From: JBDTNQ01 sp039933635
Lineage (GTDB): Bacteria; Acidobacteriota; Vicinamibacteria; Vicinamibacterales; SCN-69-37
Assembly (NCBI GenBank): GCA_039933635.1
Contig: JBDTNQ010000021.1
Span: 1-44,589, forward strand
Length of the DNA: 44,589 nt
Direction: 5' to 3'
The stretch's first letter is position 1. Each line of letters begins with the position of its first letter. The notes under the pieces are model-generated. The model made no database searches. It saw only the letters and a program-made list of their open reading frames with translations, and was not told where the DNA came from. The position numbers and the translations under genes were made by a program. Below are positions 24,881-34,080 of this stretch, one piece after another.

Positions 24881-26085
24881 GCGCTGAACGCCCTCCTGGC
24901 CGGCGTCGCAAGACACTCGCGCGTGATGACCTCGAACTCACCAGCCACCGTAGACCAATCGCGCGGCCGGAACTCTCCTGCCGCGCGCTCCGTTATCGTT
25001 GCAAGGGCGTCGCGTTCCGCATGACACCAACGCAACCGATCGGCGATGGCATCGGCCGATCGAACCGGCACGATCCATCCGTCCTCGCCTTCCCGGATGA
25101 GATCCGCCCCCGCGCAGTTGGTCGTACAGAGAACCGGGAGCCCCGCGGCCTTCGCTTGAGTCAGCACCAGACCAAATCCGTCTTCCAGTGTCGGGAACAC
25201 GAACACATCGGCGGCGCGATACTCCGCGGGCAGCGCACGTTGCGCGATGGCGTCACGATGCGCGACGCGCCCGTCCATTCGCCCAAGCGCTCCCGCGGCC
25301 TCCGGCGTGAGTGTGCCAACCAGCCGCACGTCCAGCGGCACGTCAACCACGCGCGCGAGCGCGGCCTCGAGATCCAGGAGGCCCTTCCGCATGGACAGCG
25401 CGCCCACGTACAGCACGCGCAATCGGTCGCCGCCGCGAATCCTGGCGGCGCGGGCCGCGACATCCGCTGCCATGGGCTGAAACGCGCGAACGTCGACACC
25501 GAGGGGCAGGCAGACGACGCGCGCGGGGGCCACACCGCTCTGCGCGAAGGTGTCACGCGCGAACGACGAGGGCACGACAACCCGATCAGCCAGTTCGTAC
25601 TCGCGTCGCTCTCGGGAGATCATCCACGGCGACGGGCGCTCGAGGGGACATCCCGCGCGAGTCTCCTCTGCTTGCAGAATGGCGTCCTGCACGGCAATGT
25701 GCGCCGATCCGCGCATCAGCAGTGTGCAGCCTGCCCGCGTGGCGGGAGACGTCAGCAACTCCTCGGACACGCCGCTCCAGCAGTGCACCACGTCCCACGA
25801 CGTGCCTTGGAGCGCCCTGGCGGCCCAACGGCCAAACGTTCGATGAACCCATGGACCCGCGTCGTGCGGCTTGAGCGCGCGTGGCAGTCGATCGAGTCCC
25901 CGCACGGCCGCGCCGTGAGCCCAGCAGCTGCGGACCCGGGAGCACCCGACATCGAACCGGCGCACCGCCCAGGCGGGATAGTTGGTGAAGATCGTCACGT
26001 CGTGGCCTCGACGAGACAGTTCCCGCGCAAGGTCGAACGCGTGGAAGCGGCCCTGCACGACCAGGGCGATACGCAGTGATGTCAC
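24877..26085 (-). CDS. Glycosyltransferase family 4
   Basis: A 402-residue GT-B glycosyltransferase. LRIALVVQGRFHAFDLAREL opens the acceptor domain, and LRVLYVGALSMRKGLLDLEA opens the donor domain with its Arg-Lys pair. The donor-binding segment EDGFGLVLTQAKAAGLPVL has Asp and Gln where the EX7E motif normally has Glu, a variant common in one GT4 subgroup. The GTG start overlaps the upstream stop (GTGA). The acceptor domain has several Cys residues without clear pattern. Confidence 0.85.
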   Translation of the reverse strand: MTSLRIALVVQGRFHAFDLARELSRRGHDVTIFTNYPAWAVRRFDVGCSRVRSCWAHGAAVRGLDRLPRALKPHDAGPWVHRTFGRWAARALQGTSWDVVHCWSGVSEELLTSPATRAGCTLLMRGSAHIAVQDAILQAEETRAGCPLERPSPWMISRERREYELADRVVVPSSFARDTFAQSGVAPARVVCLPLGVDVRAFQPMAADVAARAARIRGGDRLRVLYVGALSMRKGLLDLEAALARVVDVPLDVRLVGTLTPEAAGALGRMDGRVAHRDAIAQRALPAEYRAADVFVFPTLEDGFGLVLTQAKAAGLPVLCTTNCAGADLIREGEDGWIVPVRSADAIADRLRWCHAERDALATITERAAGEFRPRDWSTVAGEFEVITRECLATPARRAFSA

Positions 26086-27101
26086 GCCGCGGCCTCGAGC
26101 ATCGCGGCCAGTCGATCCGCGTAGGTGTGACGGCCAGCGCGAACGACCTCGGAGGCCTGCGCCGCCAGGCGATCTCGATCCAATGGGTGATCGAGAATCC
26201 ACCGCGCCGCATCGACCACATCCGCCGCGTCGTCGAAGTACACGACGGCCTCTCGATCGGACCCGAAAAGCGCGACATGATCGGACGTGCGTTCGGCCAG
26301 CAGGCAGCCACGCATCGCGGGCACTTCGAATGTGCGCATGGCGTGGCCGTCACGATTCGCCCGACGGACGAGTCCCAGTGAGATGCGCGCCTCCGCCGTC
26401 ACCTTGCGGAGCCCCTCGGCGCCGAGCACGCCTTTTGCGTACCGACGCGTCGAGGGAAACCGGTCCCAATAGCCCCCGTAGAGCGCCACCGATAGACCGG
26501 CCCGGATGAGCGGCTGCACCAGTCTCGCTCGCTCTTCGTCCGCGCCACCCGCGAGAACCACGTCCGTGTGGAAGGCGGCACGTTCAGCAGCGGTCGTGGC
26601 GGGTTCGTAGCGATGCGCGACGGGGCTATACCCAAAGGGCAGGTACTCGACGCGCGGGACGCCCGCGCGGATGAGGTCGTCCAAGTTGGCATGTCGCGGC
26701 GAAAATACAATGTCGTACGACGGAAGTCCTTTGAGGAACCACGGCGCACGGTGCGCGGGATTCCAGGGATCATCGGTGAGGAAGTTGATACGTTTCGCAC
26801 CGAGCGTTCCGATTTCGCGCAGAACGTCGGCCTGCAACGGCGCCAAGCCCGTGGCCAGCACGATTGACGGGCGCTCCCGACGGACGACCTCCAGCACGCG
26901 GGCGCTGAAATTGGCCAGCCGCAGCGGTCGATGCCCGGCGAGTCGCCATGAAGCCGTCCGCAGAACGGCTGGTCCATCGAACGCCTCGCGCGTGTCGAGG
27001 GGCGTGACCGTCAGACCCAAAGTCGATACCGCCTCGACCAGATGCGAACCAAGTTGCATGGGACCCGTATCGGCGACGAGCACGATCCCCGATCCACTCA
27101 C
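26082..27101 (-). CDS. CgeB-like glycosyltransferase
   Basis: A 339-residue GT-B protein of the CgeB / group 1_2 type rather than classical GT4. The N-terminal half is short and variable; INFLTDDPWNPAHRAPWF is followed by PSYDIVFSPRHANLDDL. The C-terminal half carries GHAMRTFEVPAMRGCLLAE, the diagnostic R-x-F-E-x-P-A motif, then VVYFDDAADVVDAARWIL. Such proteins are usually glycan or spore-coat glycosyltransferases. The GTG start overlaps the upstream stop by 4 bases. Confidence 0.82.
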   Translation of the reverse strand: MSGSGIVLVADTGPMQLGSHLVEAVSTLGLTVTPLDTREAFDGPAVLRTASWRLAGHRPLRLANFSARVLEVVRRERPSIVLATGLAPLQADVLREIGTLGAKRINFLTDDPWNPAHRAPWFLKGLPSYDIVFSPRHANLDDLIRAGVPRVEYLPFGYSPVAHRYEPATTAAERAAFHTDVVLAGGADEERARLVQPLIRAGLSVALYGGYWDRFPSTRRYAKGVLGAEGLRKVTAEARISLGLVRRANRDGHAMRTFEVPAMRGCLLAERTSDHVALFGSDREAVVYFDDAADVVDAARWILDHPLDRDRLAAQASEVVRAGRHTYADRLAAMLEAAA

Positions 27102-28282
27102 GCGACAGCCGCCTCCACTGTGACGGCGCGGTAGGCTTCCGCAATTCCCGCGGCGGCTTCCTCGACCGAATAGCGAGCGGCTCGCTGACGGCAGCGATCG
27201 CGCGTTTCCTGCCGGCCGGCAAGGGCCGCCGCCTTCACCAGCGCAGTCGCCAGATCAGGCGCTGAGTCAGCCGGGCACACCGCGCCGGTCGTGTCGTCGA
27301 TCAGGTCTGGCGCGCAGCCGACGCGCTCGGACACGGCACACGGCACGCCGTGATGCAGCGCCTCGTTGACGACAAGGCCCCAGGTCTCCGCAGAGCGGCT
27401 GGGCAACGCGAGCAGGTCGGCGGCGTGATACGCCTCGCTGAGCTCGCGCTGGTGACGGAAGCCGACGAACCGCGACGCGACGCCGGAGCGTCCGGCGGCA
27501 GCTTCGAGATCGTTCCGAAGGGCGCCGTCGCCGACGAACACCAGCACGACCCGCGATCGCAGAGACGCCGGCAACAGGGCCACAGCGGCCGGAAGCAGGT
27601 CGACTCCTTTCCGTGCGCTCAACTTGCCGGCGAACATCACGACCAGCGCTTCCTCGTCCAGTCCGAGTGCCGCGCGCGCCGGCAGCCGCATCCGCAGCCG
27701 CGCGTTGTCGTCGCTCTGGAACGGCGAGGTATCCACGCAGTAGGGCGCAAAGACGAGCCGGGCGTCGGTGATGCCAAGGGACGTGTAGTGAAGACGCGAG
27801 CGGGACCCGATGAAGAGCAGGCGGGAACAGGTCTGATACGCCAGGCGCAGGCCGACCTGCTTCGCCATGTCCACCATCGGATTCGAGGACTGCGCGACAT
27901 CGCTGGTCTCGCCCCGAAACAACAACGGTCGGCCCAGGCGCCAAGCTTCGTACCAGGCGCGACGATGGAAGGCGGGGCTGTAGCCGACCAGCAACACGGC
28001 TGACGGGTTGATGGCTCGAAGGGCCGCGCGCGTGCCCCTCGCGGAGATCGCCGACACGTCAGGGACACCATCGGACGGCGCCCGAGTCAGAAACCGCTGC
28101 GAGTATCCGCTGAGCAGGTCCGTATCCCACGCGAACGATGTGGCGAATTCGGCGTCGCGGTAGCGTCCAACACTGAAGTCCGATCCGTAGATGGCGGTGA
28201 CTGGCACCCCGAAGCGCGCCTGCAGCGCGCGATACACGGGCGCATGGTACTGGACCGGGTGGGTTTCGATCACCGCGAGCAT
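27098..28282 (-). CDS. Glycosyltransferase family 4
   Basis: A 394-residue GT-B glycosyltransferase. It begins MLAVIETHPVQYHAPVYRAL, a pattern seen in GT4 proteins of exopolysaccharide loci. LVVMFAGKLSARKGVDLL opens the donor domain and SAETWGLVVNEALHHGVPC holds the catalytic EX7E pair. The C-terminus is Ala-rich. It starts with ATG 4 bases downstream of the previous stop. Donor and acceptor are unknown. Confidence 0.86.
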   Translation of the reverse strand: MLAVIETHPVQYHAPVYRALQARFGVPVTAIYGSDFSVGRYRDAEFATSFAWDTDLLSGYSQRFLTRAPSDGVPDVSAISARGTRAALRAINPSAVLLVGYSPAFHRRAWYEAWRLGRPLLFRGETSDVAQSSNPMVDMAKQVGLRLAYQTCSRLLFIGSRSRLHYTSLGITDARLVFAPYCVDTSPFQSDDNARLRMRLPARAALGLDEEALVVMFAGKLSARKGVDLLPAAVALLPASLRSRVVLVFVGDGALRNDLEAAAGRSGVASRFVGFRHQRELSEAYHAADLLALPSRSAETWGLVVNEALHHGVPCAVSERVGCAPDLIDDTTGAVCPADSAPDLATALVKAAALAGRQETRDRCRQRAARYSVEEAAAGIAEAYRAVTVEAAVA

Positions 28283-28286
28283 GACG

Positions 28287-29525
28287 TCACGCGCGGAGAG
28301 CGGCCTTGACCACCACGGCCGGCTCTGTCACGGGCCATTCGTGCCCGACGATGCGCCGCGCGATCGGGGCGAATTCGCGCTCGTAGTGCCACTCTGCCAA
28401 GACGCGCTCGCGGCCAGCCTCGCCCATCCGCCACCGCTCCGCGGGATGGGCCAGAAACCATCGCAAGGCTGAGGCAATGCTGGATGCAGACTCCGGCACA
28501 CACGTTCGACCGTACCCCGGCGTCACGTAGGCATCGCGCCACTCAGGCCGGTCGGCGACGAGCAGCGCGAGCCCGCACGCGAGATAGTCGAACGGCTTGT
28601 TCGATGCGCCAACCATCGTCTGTTCGTTCGCATCGCTCGTGACCGACGGCATCAGCGCCAGTCCGACATCGCACGACGCGGTCAGGTCGAGGAGTTCGCG
28701 ACGGGTGGGAACCGTGCCGACAAAGTGCACGCGGCCGGCGACGCCGCACTGCCCCGCTCGCGCGCGCAGGGCTGCGAGGTGACCGCCACCAGTTGGGTCG
28801 TAGCCCGCAACGGTGAGGGTCACGCCCGCGGGCAGTTCAGTCAATGCGTCAATCACACTCAAAGGAAGCCGGGCCGGCACGATGGAGCCGTGATAGAGCG
28901 CCCGCATCTGCGTGGTATCGTCCGACGCCGTATGCCGCTCCCGCACGTCGCTGCGCAACGGCGTATTCCGCGCGATCGTCACGCGCGGATTTGCCGATGC
29001 CGCATCGAGGCGCCGGGCGCGTTGGGGGCTGGGCACGACGACGACCGACGCCAGTCCCGTGGCCCGGCGGCGGCACGCCCGCACTACCCGCATGAAGATG
29101 GACCGTGCCGCGTCGGGTGGCGCGTCGTGCTCGTGATAGATCAGTTGTGCCCCCGTCAGGGCACGCACGACGAGAGCCGCCGGTGTCGACAGGGCGTCCG
29201 ACGCGTAGATCCACGTCGGATGCCATCCTCGCGCGTCCCGCATCGCCCACCACGCGAAGTGCAGGAACTGCATCTTCTGCCGCCATCCCGGCGCCCGCGT
29301 CGCCATGAGAGCGACGGAAATGCGGGGATGCGGCGCGAAACTCATGGCTCCCTGAATGAGGTCGATGCCGACGAATCGCACCGAGCAGTCTGCGTCGGCC
29401 AACAGCCGCGCGCTGTGTTCGAGCGGTGGATAGGCCGCAGGATCGGTGTACTGCACGTACAACACGCGCGCCGCAGAGGTACGCGCGTCAGCCCCACCGT
29501 GGTCGGAAGCACCGTCCTTCGTCAA
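28287..29525 (-). CDS. Glycosyltransferase (GT4-like)
   Basis: A 412-residue GT-B protein. The acceptor domain begins VLYVQYTDPAAYPPLEHSAR and carries AQLIYHEHDAPPD. The donor domain starts MRALYHGSIVPARLPLSVID. The usual EX7E segment is replaced by GASNKPFDYLACGLALLV, the K-x-F-D-Y form found in a subgroup whose catalytic Glu is shifted or lost. The start codon is TTG in a TTGA overlap with the upstream gene, unlike the ATG/GTG used by its neighbours, so it may be translated at a lower level. Confidence 0.8.
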   Translation of the reverse strand: MTKDGASDHGGADARTSAARVLYVQYTDPAAYPPLEHSARLLADADCSVRFVGIDLIQGAMSFAPHPRISVALMATRAPGWRQKMQFLHFAWWAMRDARGWHPTWIYASDALSTPAALVVRALTGAQLIYHEHDAPPDAARSIFMRVVRACRRRATGLASVVVVPSPQRARRLDAASANPRVTIARNTPLRSDVRERHTASDDTTQMRALYHGSIVPARLPLSVIDALTELPAGVTLTVAGYDPTGGGHLAALRARAGQCGVAGRVHFVGTVPTRRELLDLTASCDVGLALMPSVTSDANEQTMVGASNKPFDYLACGLALLVADRPEWRDAYVTPGYGRTCVPESASSIASALRWFLAHPAERWRMGEAGRERVLAEWHYEREFAPIARRIVGHEWPVTEPAVVVKAALRA

Positions 29526-30865
29526 CGCGCTCCCACCAGTGCGGCGGCGCGCTTGGCCGCCAGCGTCCGATACGCGTCGAGCATCTCCCGTCCCACATCC
29601 ACCATCGATCGAGGCGCCACGACCGCGCTCCGGAGGCCTGGCAGCAGATCAAGCCTCGACGTCACTCGTGTCAGCGTTGCCGTCCATGCCGCCTCGGAGT
29701 CGAACGGGCTCACGAGCAGTCCGTCGCGCTCGTGTTCGATCTTGTCGACGATGCCGCCGAGTGCCGAGCCGATCACCGGAACACCGGCAGCGAACGCCTC
29801 GAGAACCACGAGCGGTCCGGTCTCAGCCCACTGTGAGGGCACCACCACGGCGTCGTACTCCGCCAGCGTCGTCAACACCTGGCCGTGCGGCATCGAGGGG
29901 CGGAGCGTCACGCGCGGATCGGCCTCGGCCAGCGACCTCAACGCATCGATGAGACCGGTGTCGGACGTCGCCTGCACGATCCCGAAGATGTCGAGCATGA
30001 GCGGCAGTTCCGGCGCGGCCGCCAGAGATCGCAGAAGGAGCGCCGTGCCTTTGACCGGATCCAGGCGCCCCAGATGAATCAGCCGGATCGCATCCCCCTG
30101 GCTGCGCGGGCCGCGCGCGACTCGACCGCCTGTCGTGCCATGCGGCGAATACACGATGCGACTGGATGGGACGTCGTTCGCCGCAAGCAGCCGGGTCACC
30201 CAGGGCGTGAGGGACACGAACAGGTCCGCGGTGTCGAACAGTCGTTTCGCATCGGCGACGCGGCGTTCCATGAGCGCCGTCATGCGCATCGCCGTCCAGA
30301 CGCCGCCGGACCATCCGTGCCGGCCGAGTGCGCGGCCGACCTCCGAGGGCAGGGCGGTGACCATGTGACGGACGACCGGGTTGACACCGAGGTCGTCCAG
30401 AACGCACGCCGCACACGGCTCGACGCCGAGCACGCCCGAGCACTGCTCCGCGCCCATCTTGAGCATGGTCCCGCGTTGACAGGAGATGGCAGGCGTGTGG
30501 TACGTCACCACGACCGGAATGCCGCGCTGTTGCGCCGTCGCGACGAGATCGATCGAGCACGCGGGCGAGATGGCGTGCATGTGCAGCACGTCGGGGCGCT
30601 CCTCGTCGAGCACGCGTGCGAACGATGCCGTGGCGATCGGATCGCCCCCCCCATACAGGGCCTCGAGGGACATCGCCGAGGCAGAACACGCAAAACGCCG
30701 GATCGGAAGCCCGTCGATGTCGTACGCGCGGTCAGCATCCGCCGGTGCAGCGACGACGGACTGAATGCCATGCGGCTCAAGGACGCGACAGAGACCATCG
30801 ACATAGATCTCCGTGCCCCCCGGTGGATCGGGTGGAAACGAATACGGAACGTGCAGGACCTTCAC
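29522..30865 (-). CDS. Glycosyltransferase family 4 with a four-Cys insert
   Basis: A 447-residue GT-B glycosyltransferase. MKVLHVPYSFPPDPPGGTEI opens the acceptor domain with its glycine loop, and LIHLGRLDPVKGTALLL opens the donor domain. AETGPLVVLEAFAAGVPVIG carries the EX7E motif. Between VVVTYHTPAISC and the donor domain lies an insert with C129, C142, C151 and C154 (C-x12-C-x8-C-x2-C), which looks like a metal or Fe-S site and is seen in some exopolysaccharide GT4 proteins. The GTG start overlaps the upstream stop. Confidence 0.87.
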   Translation of the reverse strand: MKVLHVPYSFPPDPPGGTEIYVDGLCRVLEPHGIQSVVAAPADADRAYDIDGLPIRRFACSASAMSLEALYGGGDPIATASFARVLDEERPDVLHMHAISPACSIDLVATAQQRGIPVVVTYHTPAISCQRGTMLKMGAEQCSGVLGVEPCAACVLDDLGVNPVVRHMVTALPSEVGRALGRHGWSGGVWTAMRMTALMERRVADAKRLFDTADLFVSLTPWVTRLLAANDVPSSRIVYSPHGTTGGRVARGPRSQGDAIRLIHLGRLDPVKGTALLLRSLAAAPELPLMLDIFGIVQATSDTGLIDALRSLAEADPRVTLRPSMPHGQVLTTLAEYDAVVVPSQWAETGPLVVLEAFAAGVPVIGSALGGIVDKIEHERDGLLVSPFDSEAAWTATLTRVTSRLDLLPGLRSAVVAPRSMVDVGREMLDAYRTLAAKRAAALVGAR

Positions 30866-31854
30866 GACACCGGCTCCGTGTTACGGGGCGCCGCGGGCGA
30901 CGCCAGGCGGCTCGATCGCGGCGCGGGCGCCGATTTCAGGTGCCGCCACCAGAACGCGACGTGTTCGGCCGACCGGTATCCAATGACACCCGACAGCGCA
31001 CGCAGCATCGGCGGGCGCTCCGGCCGATAGCGGGCGTCGAGCGAGTGAATCCGATCGAGCACGTCCTCGAATCGCGCGCGGTCGATCGCGAACAGGCTGC
31101 GTGCGATCTGGCCGAGCACCCGCACGAGCGCATAGCGACGGTCGTCGTCGATCTCACCACGCGTCTGCCAGCGATCGTGCAGTTCCGCGGCACTGCGATA
31201 GCAGTCCTCCACAAAGGCGCGGGGGTCGCGTGTCGAGAGCGAGCCCGCTCCATGCACGCGATATCGAAGACCCGCAGCCTCCGTGTGCGCGAACGTGGCC
31301 CCTCCAAGGGCCGCGTCCAGCAGAAACCGCGCGTCCTGGATGACCGGCAGATCCAGCCGCCACGCGCCCACGCGAGTGACGATGTCCCGCCGATACAGAA
31401 TCGCGCCGGGCGGCCACCACGCCCCGATGAAGATATCGAGATCCGGTCTCGCCCCCAGAGTGGGCCGCACAAGACCCGCCGACTCGAACTGACCCGTCGT
31501 CTGCCGTTCCCACCGGATCCACGGCGTCAACACCACGTCCGCGCCCGTCTCATGCATGCGCGCGAGCCGGGCTGCCAGCGTCTGCGGTTCGAGGACGTCG
31601 TCGGCGTCCAGGTATTGGATGTACTCGCCGGTGGCCGCGGCCGTACCGGTGTTCCTCGCAGCACTCACTCCGTTTTGCTGCTGACGAATCAGCCGCACCG
31701 GAAACGCCGCTTGCGCCGCAACCGAGGCACTGCGGTCGGTCGAGCCGTCATCGACCACGATGACCTCGAGGGGCACGGCCTGCGCCGCAACTGACGCCAG
31801 CGTCTCGGCCAGCCAGGCTTCAGCGTTGTGACACGGAATGACGACGGAGATCAC
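30862..31854 (-). CDS. Glycosyltransferase family 2
   Basis: A 330-residue GT-A fold glycosyltransferase. MISVVIPCHNAEAWLAETL is the standard start, then VIVVDDGSTDRS, ARNTGTAAATGEYIQYLDAD with the metal-binding LDADD, and a catalytic-side region around LPVIQDARFLLDAALGG holding a conserved Asp. No membrane helix is seen, so it acts at the cytoplasmic face on lipid-linked intermediates. It starts one base after the wzt-like gene ends and so follows the exporter genes directly. Confidence 0.9.
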   Translation of the reverse strand: MISVVIPCHNAEAWLAETLASVAAQAVPLEVIVVDDGSTDRSASVAAQAAFPVRLIRQQQNGVSAARNTGTAAATGEYIQYLDADDVLEPQTLAARLARMHETGADVVLTPWIRWERQTTGQFESAGLVRPTLGARPDLDIFIGAWWPPGAILYRRDIVTRVGAWRLDLPVIQDARFLLDAALGGATFAHTEAAGLRYRVHGAGSLSTRDPRAFVEDCYRSAAELHDRWQTRGEIDDDRRYALVRVLGQIARSLFAIDRARFEDVLDRIHSLDARYRPERPPMLRALSGVIGYRSAEHVAFWWRHLKSAPAPRSSRLASPAAPRNTEPVS

Positions 31855-31855
31855 G

Positions 31856-33136
31856 CTACATCAACTCCGATGTCTCGATCGGCAGATCGTCCATGTCCAG
31901 ATCCGGCGCGGAAGCCGCGCTCTCCAGGCGCGCGCCCGTCGCTGGCACCCTGAGCGTGGCCGGCAGGTTCAACACGCCGGCCCACGCGTCCTGCGTATGC
32001 CCAACCGGCCGCACGTCGAGGCCAAGCTCGGGCACGCCCGTCCACTTCTCGATCAGTTTGCCGCCCGTCAGGTTGTTCCCGCCGTCGAACAGCGCAAAGC
32101 TCCAGCGATAGACCCCGGGTCGCAGCGGCAGTTGCGGAATCGTGACCTCGAGACCGTCGGCGTGTCGCGGCAACGTCACGGGCTCGAACGCCCACCCGGC
32201 GATCACGTCGTCGTCCGGGCCGAGCAACCCGAGCCCGAAATGTCCGTTCGCAATCGCGTGAGGCAGCGCCAGACGGAGGCGCATCGTGAAAGGTCGCGTG
32301 CCGTCCGTCAGCAGGTGTCGTCCGTCGCCGAGGGTCCACCCCGTGAAGCACTGACCCCGCGCCCCTGCATCCGCGCCGGACAAGATGGCGGACTCATAGG
32401 CATGAATCGTGACCCCAGGCGCCCCAAAGGCCCGCACGCGCCCGCGGTCGAGCCAGAGGACGCGACTGCAGAGGCGTCGAATCTGTCCCATCTGATGCGA
32501 CACGAGCAGCACGGTTCGCCCGTCCCTGCTGACGTCGCGCATCTTGCCGAGGCACCGGCGTTGAAACTCCGCATCGCCGACCGCCAGAACCTCGTCGACG
32601 AGAAGGATGTGCGGCTCGAGGTGCGCCGCGACGGCAAACGCGAGTCGCATCTGCATGCCGCTCGAATAGTGTTTGACGGGCGTGTCGATGAATCGCTCGA
32701 CCCCGGCGAAAGCCACGATCGCATTGAACCGTTGGACGATGTGGCGCCGTGACATACCGAGCATCGCGCCGTTCACGAAGACGTTCTCGCGGCCGCTCAA
32801 CTCGGGATGAAAGCCCGTGCCCACCTCCAGCAGCGATCCCACGCGGCCCCTGACGACGGCTTCACCCGACGTCGGATCGGTGATCCGCGACAGGATCTTG
32901 AGCAGCGTGCTCTTGCCGGATCCGTTCCGGCCGATGATCCCGACGACGTCGCCTTGCTCGATGTCGAACGAGACGTCATCGAGCGCCCAAATGCGATCCG
33001 GCCCGGTCTGCGGATCGACCCGCCTGAATGGCGCCGTGAGCACCCGCGCGATCGCGTCGCGCAACGCGCCGTACGGCTCACGCGGTCCAAGTCGATACGA
33101 CTTACTCAACCGGTTGGCGGTGATGGCTGCGGGCAT
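31856..33136 (-). CDS. wzt: ABC exporter ATPase Wzt with glycan-binding tail
   Basis: A 426-residue ATP-binding protein of a polysaccharide ABC exporter. Walker A is GRNGSGKST (69-77), the family-type signature YSSGMQ is at 157-162, Walker B ILLVDE at 177-182 and the H-loop SH at 213-214. Residues from about 245 to 400 form a separate beta-rich domain (LPHAIANGHFGLGLLG, RPGVYRWSFALFDGG), matching the Wzt C-terminal domain that reads the modified end of the glycan before export. The last 25 residues are acidic and unmatched. It pairs with the permease gene 29 bases upstream. Confidence 0.93.
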   Translation of the reverse strand: MPAAITANRLSKSYRLGPREPYGALRDAIARVLTAPFRRVDPQTGPDRIWALDDVSFDIEQGDVVGIIGRNGSGKSTLLKILSRITDPTSGEAVVRGRVGSLLEVGTGFHPELSGRENVFVNGAMLGMSRRHIVQRFNAIVAFAGVERFIDTPVKHYSSGMQMRLAFAVAAHLEPHILLVDEVLAVGDAEFQRRCLGKMRDVSRDGRTVLLVSHQMGQIRRLCSRVLWLDRGRVRAFGAPGVTIHAYESAILSGADAGARGQCFTGWTLGDGRHLLTDGTRPFTMRLRLALPHAIANGHFGLGLLGPDDDVIAGWAFEPVTLPRHADGLEVTIPQLPLRPGVYRWSFALFDGGNNLTGGKLIEKWTGVPELGLDVRPVGHTQDAWAGVLNLPATLRVPATGARLESAASAPDLDMDDLPIETSELM

Positions 33137-33165
33137 CTCAGGTGCGTCAGACGTCTGGCGTCGGT

Positions 33166-34074
33166 CTACACGATGTCAGCGAACGTGCGTTCCGTTCGCC
33201 GGAAGTAGAAGAGGCCACTCACGAGGATCACGAGGACGGCCGCAGTCGACGCGCCAACGGTGGCACCCGGCCACGGACCGCCGACCAGAGCCCAGCGGAA
33301 GCCATCGACGACGCCCACCATGGGGTTGAGGCCATAGATGGCGCGCCAGCTCTGCGGGGCGAGCGAACTCGGATAGGCCACGGGAGTGGCAAACAACCAG
33401 AGCTGTGTGAGAAACGGCAACGTGTACCGTACGTCGCGGTATCTCACGTTCAAGGCCGCCAGCCAGAGACTGACGGCCAGTGCGGTCGCGACGGCAAGCA
33501 GGGTCCAGATCGGAATCGTCCAGAGGCCGCTTCCAGGCCCGAGTCCGTACCAGGCCATCAGCCCGAGGAGTACGACCGCCGATACGGCGAAGTCCACGAG
33601 CCCCACGAGCACCGAGGCCAGCGGCAGGATCAGTTTCGGGAAGTAGACCTTGGTGAGCAAGCGCTGATTGGTGACGACGCTGTTGCTCGACTCGGACAAC
33701 GCGTATGCGAAAAGCTGCCAAGGCAGCAGCGCGCAGTACACGAAGACCGGATACGGCACGCCGTCGGTGGGGATATGGCCCAGCTTGCCGAAGAACACGC
33801 TGAACACCACCGTCGTCATCACCGGCTGCAACACGGCCCACGCCATCCCGAGCGCGGTCTGCTTGTAGCGCACCTTCACATCGCGCCAGACGAGGAAGAA
33901 CAGGAGCTCTCGAAACTCCCATAGTTCGCCCAGGCGCAGGGGAACCCAACCGTCTGCCGGGGCAATACGGTGAACAGGCAGATCACCTTTTGAGAAATCG
34001 AGGACTGGGGATGACACGACGCTTACAGCGCGGACGCGGCGGTCCGCAATGAATGGCGAATGAGCGAACAGCAC
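33166..34074 (-). CDS. wzm: ABC exporter permease Wzm
   Basis: An inner-membrane permease of the ABC-2 polysaccharide exporter type, up to 302 residues, with six hydrophobic segments. ELLFFLVWRDVKVRYKQT is the cytoplasmic gate helix preceding the first span, and LWLAALNVRYRDVRYTLPFL and GLNPMVGVVDGFRWAL are typical family segments. It would form the channel with the Wzt ATPase. The start is uncertain: GTG 34074, 6 bases after the wzc stop, or GTG 34017; the conserved part begins after either. Confidence 0.9.
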   Translation of the reverse strand: MLFAHSPFIADRRVRAVSVVSSPVLDFSKGDLPVHRIAPADGWVPLRLGELWEFRELLFFLVWRDVKVRYKQTALGMAWAVLQPVMTTVVFSVFFGKLGHIPTDGVPYPVFVYCALLPWQLFAYALSESSNSVVTNQRLLTKVYFPKLILPLASVLVGLVDFAVSAVVLLGLMAWYGLGPGSGLWTIPIWTLLAVATALAVSLWLAALNVRYRDVRYTLPFLTQLWLFATPVAYPSSLAPQSWRAIYGLNPMVGVVDGFRWALVGGPWPGATVGASTAAVLVILVSGLFYFRRTERTFADIV

Positions 34075-34080
34075 CGGGGC

